From NCBI RefSeq assembly GCF_029212575.1, contig NZ_JARGPK010000090.1:1-55266 (forward strand): a stretch of 55,266 bases of DNA. Direction: 5' to 3'. The notes below the pieces were generated by a model that ran no database searches, was not told the origin of the DNA, and saw only the letters and a list, made by a program, of their open reading frames with translations. A program made the translations under genes and the position numbers. This DNA is from Antarcticimicrobium sp. Lineage in GTDB: Bacteria; Pseudomonadota; Alphaproteobacteria; Rhodobacterales; Rhodobacteraceae. Shown here piece after piece: positions 1-9,088 of the stretch (the stretch's first letter is position 1; every line of letters begins with the position of its first letter).

Positions 1-18
1 AACGGGAACCCGGCAACA

Positions 19-47
19 GGGGGCGGCGCGCGCCGCCCCCTTTTATT
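19..47 (+). terminator. Rho-independent terminator of an upstream gene
   Basis: Bases 19-40 form a perfect 22-base GC palindrome (five G, CGGCG, then its mirror) followed directly by TTTTATT. This is a classic intrinsic terminator on the plus strand. The gene it ends lies left of the window. Bases 48-158 show no gene or other clear signal. Confidence 0.8.
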
Positions 48-158
48 CAGAGTCCGATCTCCTCGACTGGTGAGATCGACACCGATCGGATGCAGAGTCG
101 GACGCAACGTCCCGAAATGCATTGATTTCCTTGCAATTCCAAAATTTTCATTGAGATG

Positions 159-243
159 TGGTGCGGGTGAAGGGACTTGAACCCCCACGCCTTGCGGCGC
201 CAGAACCTAAATCTGGTGCGTCTACCAATTCCGCCACACCCGC
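159..243 (-). tRNA. tRNA-Leu (anticodon UAG)
   Basis: Read on the minus strand, the 85-base cloverleaf starts GCGGGTG at base 243 and ends with the matching CACCCGC, discriminator A and an encoded CCA at 161-159. The anticodon stem CCAGA/TCTGG encloses the loop TTTAGGT, which places UAG at positions 34-36. A long variable arm (class II tRNA) and a T-arm with GGTTCAAGTCC are present. It reads CUA and, with wobble, other CUN leucine codons. It stands alone between the terminator at 19-47 and the nnr gene. Confidence 0.95.
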
Positions 244-327
244 ACGCGGCGCGGCCGGGGCCGCGCGTGCTGCGCCTCATAACAAAGCTCGCTGAGCGAT
301 GCGAGGGAAAACCGCCGGTTCCCGGCG

Positions 328-1857
328 CTAGAGGTCGAGCGCGCGGAACGCCGCGGGCAGGATCTCGGGCAGATCCTCGGCGACCAGCCCGGGACCAAAG
401 GCGCGCGCCGCCTCCACATGCAGCCAGGCCGCTGTTTCGGCGGCCTCGAAGGGGGAAAACCCGCGCGCCATAAGCCCTGCGATCAGGCCGGCCAGCACAT
501 CGCCCGATCCCGCCGTCGCCAGCCAGGGCGCCGCGCGTTCATAGGCCGCCGAATGGATCGCGCAGCGCCCGCCTGGGGCGGCGATCACCGTATCGGGGCC
601 CTTGAACAGCACCACGCAGCGGGCGCGTTTCGCGGCCTCCCGTGTGGCATCGACCTTGGAATAGGCCGGCCCGGTCTCCACCGGCGCCGCCAGCCTCTCG
701 GCCAGATCCGGGAACAGCCGCGCGAATTCGCCGCCGTGCGGGGTCAGCACGCAGCTGTCATGCAACAGGCCGAACAATACATCCGGGGCCTCGGCAAAGG
801 CAGTCAGCGCGTCCGCGTCCAGCACGATCGCGCGCCCTGCCTCCAGCGCGACCGGCGCAAGTTCCCGCGCCCGGTCGTGGCCAAGCCCCGGCCCGAGGCC
901 GAGCGCGTTGAACCGCGGATCCGCCAGCAGGTCCGACAGGGCTTTGCCATCCGCCACCCGCCGCAGCATCAGTGCGGTCACCTGGCAGGCGACCTCCTGC
1001 TGCGCCGCGGGCGGCACCCCCAGCGTCACCAGCCCGGCCCCCACCCGCAGCGCCGCGCGCGCCGCCAGCCGCGCCGCACCGGTCCGGCCGGCGCCGCCGC
1101 AAAGGATCAGCGCGTGACCGTGGCGATACTTGTGCCCGACCCGGTGCTTGCCCAAGGCCCGCGCATCCGGCGCGGCCAGTGCCACCCGTTCCCGGTCGCC
1201 GCCGTGTTCCCGCAGCCCGATGTCCTTGATCCGCAGGATGCCGCAATGCTCCGGCCCGTCGGCCAGGTAATGCCCCGGCCTGGCCCGGTGAAAGGTGACC
1301 GTCAGCGCGGCGCGCACCGTTCCCTGTGCCAGGGGCCGGCCACTGTCCATGCAGAGCCCCGCCGGCGCATCCACCGCGACCAGCCGCGCCGGCACGGGAC
1401 CTCGCCCGGCCAGCCGCGCGATCGGCTCCAGGATCTCCGGCGCCGGCGCCCGGGTCAGCCCGGCGCCGAACACCGCCTCGACAATCAGGTCGGCGTCGAG
1501 TCCGGCCTCGTCCAAGGCCCTCCAGGGGTGGACCGTTCCAATGGCCGCCCAGCGTTCGTAATTCGCCCTTGCATCGGGCGGCATCCGCCCCGGATCGCCA
1601 AAGAGAAACACCTCGACCGGCCAGCCCCATCCCTGCAGCAGCCGTGCGATAACGAACCCGTCGCCGCCGTTGTTGCCTGGCCCGCACAGCACGGTGGCGC
1701 GGTACGATCCCTGGGCCAGGTCCGGCCAGTGCTCGAACACTGCCTCGACCACGCCGCGTCCGGCGCGCTCCATCAGGTCGCGCCCGCACACCGCCCCTGC
1801 GGCGATCGCCGCCATTTCCACCGCGCGCATCTGCGCCGCGGTCAAGAGTTCGTCCAT
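328..1857 (-). CDS. nnr: Bifunctional NAD(P)H-hydrate epimerase / ADP-dependent NAD(P)HX dehydratase
   Basis: This enzyme repairs NADH and NADPH damaged by hydration: the N-terminal YjeF_N domain interconverts the S and R epimers and the C-terminal ribokinase-like domain dehydrates the S form using ADP. The 509-residue product has both. The N domain shows GPGNNGGDG at residues 59-67. The C domain has a LGPGLG stretch, VLDADAL, a TPHGGE segment and the ATAGSGDVLAG catalytic/anion-hole motif around residues 447-457. The ATG at 1857 was chosen because MDELLTAAQMRAVE matches the usual family start; an in-frame start 17 codons upstream adds an unrelated basic stretch. It is transcribed divergently from glnB. 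This is a core cytosolic housekeeping function, and the identification is secure. Confidence 0.93.
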   Translation of the reverse strand: MDELLTAAQMRAVEMAAIAAGAVCGRDLMERAGRGVVEAVFEHWPDLAQGSYRATVLCGPGNNGGDGFVIARLLQGWGWPVEVFLFGDPGRMPPDARANYERWAAIGTVHPWRALDEAGLDADLIVEAVFGAGLTRAPAPEILEPIARLAGRGPVPARLVAVDAPAGLCMDSGRPLAQGTVRAALTVTFHRARPGHYLADGPEHCGILRIKDIGLREHGGDRERVALAAPDARALGKHRVGHKYRHGHALILCGGAGRTGAARLAARAALRVGAGLVTLGVPPAAQQEVACQVTALMLRRVADGKALSDLLADPRFNALGLGPGLGHDRARELAPVALEAGRAIVLDADALTAFAEAPDVLFGLLHDSCVLTPHGGEFARLFPDLAERLAAPVETGPAYSKVDATREAAKRARCVVLFKGPDTVIAAPGGRCAIHSAAYERAAPWLATAGSGDVLAGLIAGLMARGFSPFEAAETAAWLHVEAARAFGPGLVAEDLPEILPAAFRALDL

Positions 1858-1872
1858 CTTCGTCCCGCGTGT

Positions 1873-1908
1873 TGCACTTCGATTCAAAACTGCACGTTTT
1901 TTATGCAC
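1873..1908. promoter_or_regulatory. Triple TGCAC repeat in the nnr-glnB intergenic region
   Basis: TGCAC occurs three times in the same orientation, at 1873-1877, 1891-1895 and 1904-1908, in an AT-richer stretch between divergent nnr and glnB. TGCAC is the half-site of NtrC operators (TGCACY-N5-GGTGCA), and glnB-glnA is a known NtrC target in alphaproteobacteria. The copies here are direct rather than inverted, so NtrC binding is only a guess. No convincing sigma-54 -24/-12 element was seen. Confidence 0.25.
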
Positions 1909-1981
1909 CTTGCCTCAATTTTAATCTCGTCACCGAATTCCGTCACTCCGGCGGGGGGCGCGGCCCGGTATCGGATTGTGA

Positions 1982-2374
<393 letters not shown>

Positions 2375-2419
2375 CCCACACCGAAACAAGACTGATCCCA
2401 TAGAAAAGGACATTGCAGA

Positions 2420-3826
2420 ATGAGCAACGATGCAGTTCTCCAGTTGATCAAGGAAGAAGAGGCGGAATACGTCGATATCCGCTTCACCGACCCGCGCGGC
2501 AAATTGCAGCACGTCACCGTCGTGGCGGACCTGGTCGATGAGGACTTTCTTGAAGAAGGATTCATGTTCGACGGCTCCTCGATTGCCGGATGGAAATCGA
2601 TCGAAGCCTCGGACATGAAGCTGATGCCCGACACCGAAAGCGCCTATGTCGATCCGTTCTATGCCGAAAAAACCATCTGCATCCACTGCTCGGTGGTCGA
2701 GCCCGACACCGGCGAACCCTATGAGCGCGACCCGCGCGGCACCGCCGAAAAGGCCGAGGCCTATCTGAAGGCCTCCGGCATCGGCGACAGCGCCTTCTTC
2801 GGCCCCGAGGCTGAATTCTTCCTGTTCGACGACGTGCGATTCTCCAACTCGATCAACAAGGTTTCCTACGAGGTCGATGCCACCGACGCCTCGTGGAACA
2901 CCGACACCGAGTACGAGATGGGCAACATGGGCCATCGGCCCGGCGTCAAGGGCGGTTACTTCCCTGTCAATCCGACCGACGAAGCCCAGGACCTGCGCTC
3001 GGAAATGCTCTCGACCATGAAACGTCTGGGCATGAAGGTCGACAAGCACCACCACGAGGTCGCCTCGTGCCAGCACGAGCTGGGCCTGATTTTCGGCACG
3101 CTGACCAAGCAGGCCGACGAGCTGCAGAAGTACAAGTACGTGATCCACAACGTGGCCCACGCCTATGGCAAATCGGCCACCTTCATGCCCAAGCCGATCG
3201 CTGGCGACAACGGTACTGGCATGCACGTGAACATGTCGATCTGGAAGGACGGCAAGCCGCTGTTCGCGGGCGACAAATACGCCGACCTGTCGGACGAGGC
3301 GCTGTGGTTCATCGGCGGCATTCTCAAGCATGCCAAGACGTTGAACGCCTTCACCAACCCCTCGACCAACAGCTACAAGCGGCTGATCCCGGGCTTCGAG
3401 GCTCCGGTTCTGCGCGCATACTCGGCCCGCAACCGCTCGGGCTGCGTGCGGATCCCCTGGACCGAAAGCCCCAAGGCCAAGCGCGTCGAGGCCCGCTTCC
3501 CCGATCCCAGCGCCAACCCCTACCTGTGCTTCGCAGCGCTTCTGATGGCCGGTCTTGACGGCATCAAGAACAAGATCGACCCGGGCGAGGCGATGGACAA
3601 GAACCTCTACGACCTGCCCGCCGAGGAACTGGCCGACATCCCCACCGTCTGCGGCTCGCTGCGCGAGGCGCTCGAAGCGCTGGCATCCGACCACGACTTC
3701 CTGCTGCAGGGCGACGTCTTCACCAAGGACCAGATCGACGGCTATATCGGGATCAAGATGGAAGAGGTGGAAACCTACGAGCACACCCCGCACCCGGTCG
3801 AATACGGCATGTACTACAGCTGCTGA
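2420..3826 (+). CDS. glnA: Glutamine synthetase type I
   Basis: This enzyme makes glutamine from glutamate, ammonia and ATP in the cytosol as a dodecamer. The 468-residue length is typical of GSI-beta. Visible signatures are FDGSSIAGW near residues 50-58, the [11 protein letters not shown] metal-ligand segment, the [13 protein letters not shown]/metal region, and NLYDLP with Tyr397, the adenylylation site of GSI-beta enzymes controlled by GlnE. An AAAGGA ribosome-binding site lies upstream of the ATG. It follows glnB, so PII controls its own operon partner through GlnE and NtrBC in the usual circuit. A strong terminator at 3850-3878 ends the operon. Confidence 0.97.
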   Translation: MSNDAVLQLIKEEEAEYVDIRFTDPRGKLQHVTVVADLVDEDFLEEGFMFDGSSIAGWKSIEASDMKLMPDTESAYVDPFYAEKTICIHCSVVEPDTGEPYERDPRGTAEKAEAYLKASGIGDSAFFGPEAEFFLFDDVRFSNSINKVSYEVDATDASWNTDTEYEMGNMGHRPGVKGGYFPVNPTDEAQDLRSEMLSTMKRLGMKVDKHHHEVASCQHELGLIFGTLTKQADELQKYKYVIHNVAHAYGKSATFMPKPIAGDNGTGMHVNMSIWKDGKPLFAGDKYADLSDEALWFIGGILKHAKTLNAFTNPSTNSYKRLIPGFEAPVLRAYSARNRSGCVRIPWTESPKAKRVEARFPDPSANPYLCFAALLMAGLDGIKNKIDPGEAMDKNLYDLPAEELADIPTVCGSLREALEALASDHDFLLQGDVFTKDQIDGYIGIKMEEVETYEHTPHPVEYGMYYSC

Positions 3827-3849
3827 CACCGGATCTGCGGAGACATGCG

Positions 3850-3878
3850 AAGGGGCGTCCAAGCGGGCGCCCCTTTTG
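3850..3878 (+). terminator. Terminator of the glnB-glnA operon
   Basis: AAGGGGCG (3850-3857) pairs with CGCCCCTT (3868-3875) across a 10-base loop and runs into TTTT. It lies 24 bases after the glnA stop. Confidence 0.8.
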
Positions 3879-3968
3879 CTTTGCGACCAAGGCCCTCATT
3901 TTACGTTGCCTTGGCGGCCCGGGGCAGGCAGGCTGGCGCCATTGATCCACAATCACGATTGCCTGCCC

Positions 3969-4769
3969 ATGTTCCGTTTGTTCCGCTCGCTGTTGGCCGC
4001 CGCCCTTGTCCTCGCCCCCCTGCCCATCCTCGCCGCCCCCTGCGGCAACACCGGCGCAGGCTTTGCCACCTGGAAGCGCGATTTCGCCGATGAGGCCCGC
4101 CGCGCCGGCGTCGGTGCGCGTGGTCTTCAGGCCCTGGCCCAGGCGCAATACGCCACCCGGACCATCGCCGCCGACCGCAACCAGAAAAGCTTTCGCTACA
4201 GTCTCGATAAATTCATGCAGGTGCGCGGCGCCGCCACAATCGTGGCGCAGGGCCGCAAGCGCAAGGCACGCCACCCTGAATTCTACGCCGCGCTCGAACG
4301 CCGCTTCGGCGTGCCGGCGGGGATCCTGATTGCCCTGCACGGAATGGAAACCGCCTTTGGCGGCTTCATGGGCGACAGCCCCGTCGTTTCCGCGATCACA
4401 ACGCTGGCCTATGATTGCCGACGCTCGGACTTCTTTACGCCCCATGCCCTGGCGGCGCTGAAACTGGTCGACCAGGGCACCATCACCGGGGCCACTCTGG
4501 GGGCCCGGCATGGCGAGTTGGGCCATACCCAGTTTCTGCCCGGCAACGCGCTGGCTTACGGGGTGGATGCCAACGGCGATAGCCGCGTGGACTTCTACGA
4601 CATGTCCGACGCGCTGGCCTCGACCGCCAATTTCCTGCGCCAGAAGGGTTGGAAACCCGGCCGGGGCTATCAACCGGGCGAGCCGAACTTCGAGGTGATC
4701 CGGCAATGGAACGCCGCCGGCGTCTACCAGAAGGCAATCGCGATCATGGCAGCCCGGATCGACGGCTGA
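3969..4769 (+). CDS. MltB-family lytic murein transglycosylase
   Basis: The 266-residue product is a predicted periplasmic lytic transglycosylase (SLT_2/MltB family) that cleaves peptidoglycan glycan strands with 1,6-anhydromuramyl formation. A signal peptide (hydrophobic core about residues 8-22, cleavage near AAPC) starts the protein. The catalytic glutamate is probably Glu127 in HGMETAFGG, and GELGHTQFLP at 182-191 corresponds to the family's GAMGxTQFMP substrate-groove motif. The start at 3969 gives a clean signal peptide; the frame is open far upstream, but only as antiparallel coding shadow within glnA. At 266 residues it is shorter than MltB proteins that carry an extra C-terminal peptidoglycan-binding domain, which is absent here. 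It stands alone after the glnA terminator. Confidence 0.85.
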   Translation: MFRLFRSLLAAALVLAPLPILAAPCGNTGAGFATWKRDFADEARRAGVGARGLQALAQAQYATRTIAADRNQKSFRYSLDKFMQVRGAATIVAQGRKRKARHPEFYAALERRFGVPAGILIALHGMETAFGGFMGDSPVVSAITTLAYDCRRSDFFTPHALAALKLVDQGTITGATLGARHGELGHTQFLPGNALAYGVDANGDSRVDFYDMSDALASTANFLRQKGWKPGRGYQPGEPNFEVIRQWNAAGVYQKAIAIMAARIDG

Positions 4770-4979
4770 TCCCGCCGCGCCCACGCCGCCGCCCTGCCGG
4801 GGCGAAGACGCATTTTCGCCCCAATTCGCCGCTCTGGCCGACAAAACCACTGGTTTTTCTCATTTTCTTCACGTTGGCGCCGTTCCGATGCCCCGGAGTT
4901 ACGCGGTTTTCGACACATTTTTTCCCTTTTTGTTATCTAATTTTAGTAAACCACGGCACGTCAACGGAGGATCCCGGCG

Positions 4980-5870
4980 GTGACACAGGACGGAAGGTAT
5001 CACGGTGGGTTGGTTTATCTGGGGACGACCGAGGGCGCGATCGAGCGCTTCGGCAGGATCGTCACCAGCGTGTTGCAGGATTACGGACATCTGATCGAAC
5101 GTCACAGCGTGCTCAATCCCGAACAGGCCCGCGTCGTCACCAGCCAGTATATCGTCAAGCTGTCGCTGGACCCGGCCCCCTATACCGGGCGCATCGTCGC
5201 CCATGACCACATGTGCGACCAGCCGCGCAAGCCGATGCAGCGGCTCGAGATATCGCTGCTGCCGGTCGCTCCGGGCGAAGAGGACCGCGAGATCACCGAG
5301 CTTCTGATGGTGGTGATGCTGTACCGCATGGTCGATGCCTATCCGGTCCAGCAGATCGAATGGATAGATCCCGAAACCATTCTCTGCGTTTCCCAGTTCC
5401 TCGGCGCCTTTGCCAGCGTCGCGCCGCGCCGCGTGCACAGCCGCCAGAGCCTCCGCGGCCCCAAATCGCATCTCTTCGCCCCGGTCGAAGAGATGGCGCC
5501 GAACCTGTCGCTTCAGGCCGAAACCATCGAAGCCGACTATGAGATCGAGATGGATGACCGCCTGATCCGGATCGGCGAGGAGGATTCGCTTGCCCTGGTT
5601 TTCCGCGAAGATGAGGAGATCGACCTGATCGACATCGCCACCACCCCCGAGGAGAAAGCGGAAAACGACATCCGCCGCCTGGCGGCCTGGGGGATGACGG
5701 GAATGCTGGTGTTTCTCTCCGGGCCGGTGGCGGTCTCGATGGCCGCGATCAACCTGGCCAAGGGCGAGGATTTCCGCCTCAACACCCATGTTCTTGCGCT
5801 GACCGCCTTCATCGTCTCGGTCAGCAGCTCCGGCCTTCTGGCAACCGCCGTCAACGCCCTGCCGATCTGA
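4980..5870 (+). CDS. Conserved hypothetical protein with two C-terminal membrane segments
   Basis: I do not recognise a named family. The 296-residue product has a soluble N-terminal part of about 230 residues, strongly acidic between residues 170 and 225 (runs of Glu/Asp such as EIEMDD and REDEEIDLID), then two predicted membrane helices at about 235-258 and 269-291. The start is GTG at 4980, supported by GGAGG at 4966-4970. The 210-base upstream gap is unusually AT-rich for this genome (4905-4950) and probably contains the promoter. The topology suggests a cytoplasmic domain anchored by a C-terminal hairpin. Function unknown. Confidence 0.75.
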   Translation: MTQDGRYHGGLVYLGTTEGAIERFGRIVTSVLQDYGHLIERHSVLNPEQARVVTSQYIVKLSLDPAPYTGRIVAHDHMCDQPRKPMQRLEISLLPVAPGEEDREITELLMVVMLYRMVDAYPVQQIEWIDPETILCVSQFLGAFASVAPRRVHSRQSLRGPKSHLFAPVEEMAPNLSLQAETIEADYEIEMDDRLIRIGEEDSLALVFREDEEIDLIDIATTPEEKAENDIRRLAAWGMTGMLVFLSGPVAVSMAAINLAKGEDFRLNTHVLALTAFIVSVSSSGLLATAVNALPI

Positions 5871-5879
5871 CGCGCCGCC

Positions 5880-6638
5880 TCAGCTCTCCACACGCTCCAG
5901 CCCGTCGCTTCCCGCAGGGGCATCGGCGCGGTCCACCACATAGGTATGGATCGAGAACACCACCGCCCGTGTCTCCGGCAGCCGCAACACCGTCTGACGC
6001 TCGCTGCGCAGGTACTGGGCGGCCAAGCGGCCACGCTCGGGGCGGCGATCAAAGGCGCTGCGCGGCTGGTGCAGGTCCGGGTCCGCATACCAAAGCGCAT
6101 TGAACCGCCACAGCGGCCGCCCCGGCTGCACCCCGTCGAACAGCCGCTGCACCCGCGCGGCGATCCCGGCGTCGTATTCCTCGACCGGCACATGGATCGC
6201 GGTCAGCGGGCGCTGGAATTTCTCGGACAGCATCCAGCTTGCCGGGAAACACAGAACCGCCGCGGTCAGCACATGTTCCTCGCCGCGCTTTTCAAGAAGG
6301 CACAGATCCTCCTGCACCAGCCGACCCAGCGTGCCCATTGGATCGGCCCGGTCAATCGGCACCGAAATGCCATCCGGCCGCTCCACCACCGCCCCGGCCC
6401 CGGGATAGGCCAGTTCGAGAACCATTTGCAGCAATTCGTCCGCCGTTGGCCGCGCGCCTGCGTCCATCGCCAGCACCGCGTCGCGGCGCTCGGCCAGCAG
6501 CCGGTCACGATAGGCCATCTGCCCGGCAAAGGCCTCGTCGCGGATCAGCCAGTCTTCGACCGTCAGCGGCTTGATGCCCGGCAGCCGGGGCCGTGCGGTC
6601 ACGTCATAGGGAATGCGGGTTTGCAGGATCGCGCTCAT
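5880..6638 (-). CDS. DUF3445 / heme-dependent oxidative N-demethylase-like protein
   Basis: The 252-residue product matches my recollection of the DUF3445 family, now linked to the alpha subunit of heme-dependent oxidative N-demethylase (HODM), which removes methyl groups from methylamines such as dimethylamine. Family-like segments are the N-terminal Arg/Pro-rich part with WLIRDEAF, the central VLCFPASWMLSEKFQRPLTAIHVPVEEYD (around 130-160) with the conserved Cys-Phe-Pro-Ser/Ala-Trp, and the late RLRLPETRAVVFSIHTYV-type region. The other HODM subunits are not adjacent, so this is probably one of the many stand-alone relatives and the substrate is unknown. It is convergent with the gene ending at 5870. 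Confidence 0.72.
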   Translation of the reverse strand: MSAILQTRIPYDVTARPRLPGIKPLTVEDWLIRDEAFAGQMAYRDRLLAERRDAVLAMDAGARPTADELLQMVLELAYPGAGAVVERPDGISVPIDRADPMGTLGRLVQEDLCLLEKRGEEHVLTAAVLCFPASWMLSEKFQRPLTAIHVPVEEYDAGIAARVQRLFDGVQPGRPLWRFNALWYADPDLHQPRSAFDRRPERGRLAAQYLRSERQTVLRLPETRAVVFSIHTYVVDRADAPAGSDGLERVES

Positions 6639-6764
6639 GCTCTCCGGTTAGCACCCTGCCCCGCCCCTGTCGGCCCAAAAACGACCTGACCCCACGTCGC
6701 AGGCGGAACGGACGCCCGATATCCCGGCTTTCACACTGGCCCGGTCACGACAGGGAGGCCCGCG

Positions 6765-8105
6765 ATGAACCTGCATTACAGCGACAGCCGCAAGATCGAT
6801 CCGACGCGCGGCGCCACGCTGGGCGACGGGACGCCCAACAACCCGGACCGGATCGAGATCGGGCCGACCCGGCTGGCCTTTGGCGAATGGGCGCAGGCGG
6901 GGCTGGAATTGCCGAACCTGTCGCATATGCGCGACTACCGCTGGCGGCGGCTGACCGATCACGTGGTCGCGCGCGGCTATGGCGGGCTGTTGATGTTCGA
7001 CCCGCTCAACATCCGCTATGCCACCGACAGCACCAACATGCAGCTGTGGAACACCCACAACCCGTTCCGCGCGGTGCTGCTTTGCGCCGATGGCTACATG
7101 GTGATCTGGGATTACAAGAACGCGCCATTCCTGTCCTCGTTCAACCCGCTGGTGCGCGAGGTCCGCTCCGGCGCCGACCTGTTCTATTTCGATCGCGGCG
7201 ACAAGGTGGACGTGGCCGCCGACGCCTTTGCCAACGAGGTGCGCCAGTTGCTGGCCGAACACGCGCCGGGCCACCGCCGGCTGGCCGTGGACAAGGTCAT
7301 GCTGCACGGGATGCGCGCGCTTGAGGCGCAGGGTTTCGAGATCATGGAAGGGGAGGAAGTCACCGAAAAGGCCCGCTCCGTAAAGGGCCCCGACGAGATC
7401 AAGGCGATGCGCTGCGCCTCCCATGCCTGCGAGGCGGCGATGCGCGAGATGGAGGATTTCGCACGGCTCAACGTTCCGTTCGGCCAGACATCGGAGGATG
7501 ACATCTGGGCGGTTCTGCACGCCGAGAACATCCGCCGGGGCGGCGAATGGATCGAAACCCGCCTCTTGTCCTCCGGTCCGCGCACCAACCCTTGGTTCCA
7601 GGAATGCGGGCCCCGGATCGTGCAGATGAACGAGATCCTCGCCTTCGACACCGACCTGATCGGCAGCTACGGCATCTGCGTCGACATCTCCCGCACCTGG
7701 TGGATCGGCGATCAGAAACCGCGCCCGGATATGGTCTATGCGATGCGGCACGCGCATGAGCATGTCATGACCAACATGCAGATGCTGAAACCCGGCGTGA
7801 CGATCCCCGAGCTGACCGCCAATTGCCACCGGCTCGACGACCAGTTCCAGGATCAGAAATACGGCTGCATGATGCACGGGGTGGGCCTCTGCGATGAATG
7901 GCCCCTGGTCGCCTATCCCGACAAGGCGGTGCCGGGCTCCTTCGACTACGCGCTGGAGCCGGGCATGGTGCTCTGCGTCGAGGTTGCCGCGGGCGCGGTC
8001 GGCGGCGATTTCTCGATCAAGCTGGAGGATCAGGTGCTGATCACCGAGGACGGGTTCGAGAACCTGACCACCTACCCCTTCGATCCGGCGCTGATGGGGG
8101 AGTAG
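6765..8105 (+). CDS. dddP: DMSP lyase DddP (M24 metallopeptidase fold)
   Basis: DddP cleaves the algal osmolyte dimethylsulfoniopropionate to dimethyl sulfide and acrylate. It has the creatinase/aminopeptidase P (M24) fold but is a lyase with a binuclear metal site. The 446-residue product has the DddP N-terminus (RKIDPxRGATLGDG), IRYATDSTNMQLWN, and all six metal ligands at the exact positions I recall for characterised DddP: Asp295 and Asp297 (FDTDL), Asp307 (VDISR), His371 (MHGVGL), Glu406 (CVEVA) and Glu421 (LEDQV). GGGAGG at the usual distance supports the ATG. No dddR, acuI or prpE neighbour is present, so acrylate handling is encoded elsewhere. The high identity to remembered Roseobacter DddP makes a plain Xaa-Pro peptidase unlikely. 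Confidence 0.93.
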   Translation: MNLHYSDSRKIDPTRGATLGDGTPNNPDRIEIGPTRLAFGEWAQAGLELPNLSHMRDYRWRRLTDHVVARGYGGLLMFDPLNIRYATDSTNMQLWNTHNPFRAVLLCADGYMVIWDYKNAPFLSSFNPLVREVRSGADLFYFDRGDKVDVAADAFANEVRQLLAEHAPGHRRLAVDKVMLHGMRALEAQGFEIMEGEEVTEKARSVKGPDEIKAMRCASHACEAAMREMEDFARLNVPFGQTSEDDIWAVLHAENIRRGGEWIETRLLSSGPRTNPWFQECGPRIVQMNEILAFDTDLIGSYGICVDISRTWWIGDQKPRPDMVYAMRHAHEHVMTNMQMLKPGVTIPELTANCHRLDDQFQDQKYGCMMHGVGLCDEWPLVAYPDKAVPGSFDYALEPGMVLCVEVAAGAVGGDFSIKLEDQVLITEDGFENLTTYPFDPALMGE

Positions 8106-8109
8106 GCGC

Positions 8110-9006
8110 TCAGGGCGAAACCGCCACCCGCGCCAGCACGCCCCGGTGATCCGAAGCGAGGCGATCCAGTACCTCGATCGTGCCGGGCGCCGCGCCGCTG
8201 GCCAGCACGTGGTCGATCGCCACCCCCATCCCGCCGTAGGGCAACGCGAATGTGGCCACCTCGTGCCCCGCTCGCCGGGTGCCGCTGGCGACCTCGACCC
8301 GCGCCAGGGCGTGCGACCAGGCCACCGCGTTGAAATCGCCGCCGATCACGGTGGGTCCGTCGAGCCCGCGCAGAAGCGGTGTGAGTTCCGAGATCTGCTC
8401 GGCCTGCCCGTGCGGCCAGGGCCAGCCAAGATGCAGCGACATCGCCCGGACCATTCCCGCCGGTGTCTCAACCTGCAGCCCGCTCAACCCCTGGTCGCAA
8501 AAGGCACTGCCCGACACCGCGGGCCAGCGCGACAGCACCGCCGTGCCCCCCACCGCGCGAAAGTTGCAATATTGCTGATAGGGGTAGTCTGCGCGCAGCG
8601 CCGCCAGCACCGCCCGGTTGCGCGCGCTGACCTCCTGCAGGGTCACGATATCGGGCGCGCGGGCGCGGATGTCGGCCACCACCGCGCCGGGATCACGCAG
8701 GGTGAACAGCAGGTTCTTCTGATAGACCGTCAGCCCGAGTGTCTGCGCCGCCGGCCCCGCCTGCACCGGCGACAGCGCCCAGAGACGCGGCACCACCGCG
8801 AGCGCGACCACCGCGAGACCCGCCACGGTCACCGCCCCGCGCGGTCGCCAGACCAGCAATGCCAGCCCCCCCAACAGGGCCAGCGGCACCCGAAACACCG
8901 CCAGGCTGTCGCCCGCCGGATGCAGCGCCCCGCCATAGCCCGCCAGCACCGCAGCCAGCGCAATCAGCGCGGCCCCGCCCGCGATTCTCCTGATTTTCCT
9001 CACCAC
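8110..9006 (-). CDS. Membrane-anchored endonuclease/exonuclease/phosphatase family protein
   Basis: The 298-residue product has three hydrophobic segments in its first 75 residues, then an EEP domain. Catalytic features are visible: Asn98 (KNLLF), Glu125 (LQEVS), His192 (LHLGWP), Asp224 and Asn226 (GGDFNAV), Asp265-His266 (IDHV) and Asp286-His287 (SDHRG). These form the metal-dependent phosphodiesterase/phosphatase site shared by exonuclease III and sphingomyelinase relatives. The membrane anchor places the catalytic domain at or outside the inner membrane, so a role on lipids or extracellular nucleotides is more likely than DNA repair. The start is GTG at 9006. Its 3' end lies four bases from the end of dddP. 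Confidence 0.8.
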   Translation of the reverse strand: MVRKIRRIAGGAALIALAAVLAGYGGALHPAGDSLAVFRVPLALLGGLALLVWRPRGAVTVAGLAVVALAVVPRLWALSPVQAGPAAQTLGLTVYQKNLLFTLRDPGAVVADIRARAPDIVTLQEVSARNRAVLAALRADYPYQQYCNFRAVGGTAVLSRWPAVSGSAFCDQGLSGLQVETPAGMVRAMSLHLGWPWPHGQAEQISELTPLLRGLDGPTVIGGDFNAVAWSHALARVEVASGTRRAGHEVATFALPYGGMGVAIDHVLASGAAPGTIEVLDRLASDHRGVLARVAVSP

Positions 9007-9088
9007 CGCGTGACCTTCCTGTCACATTGCTTGATATGTCTGCCGATACCGCCCAGCCTTATCCCGAGCGCAAGACAAAGGACATCCC

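Noticed and set aside
47-280. A 77-codon minus-strand open frame over the tRNA-Leu gene
   Set aside because: It crosses the tRNA and its translation shows no protein-like features.
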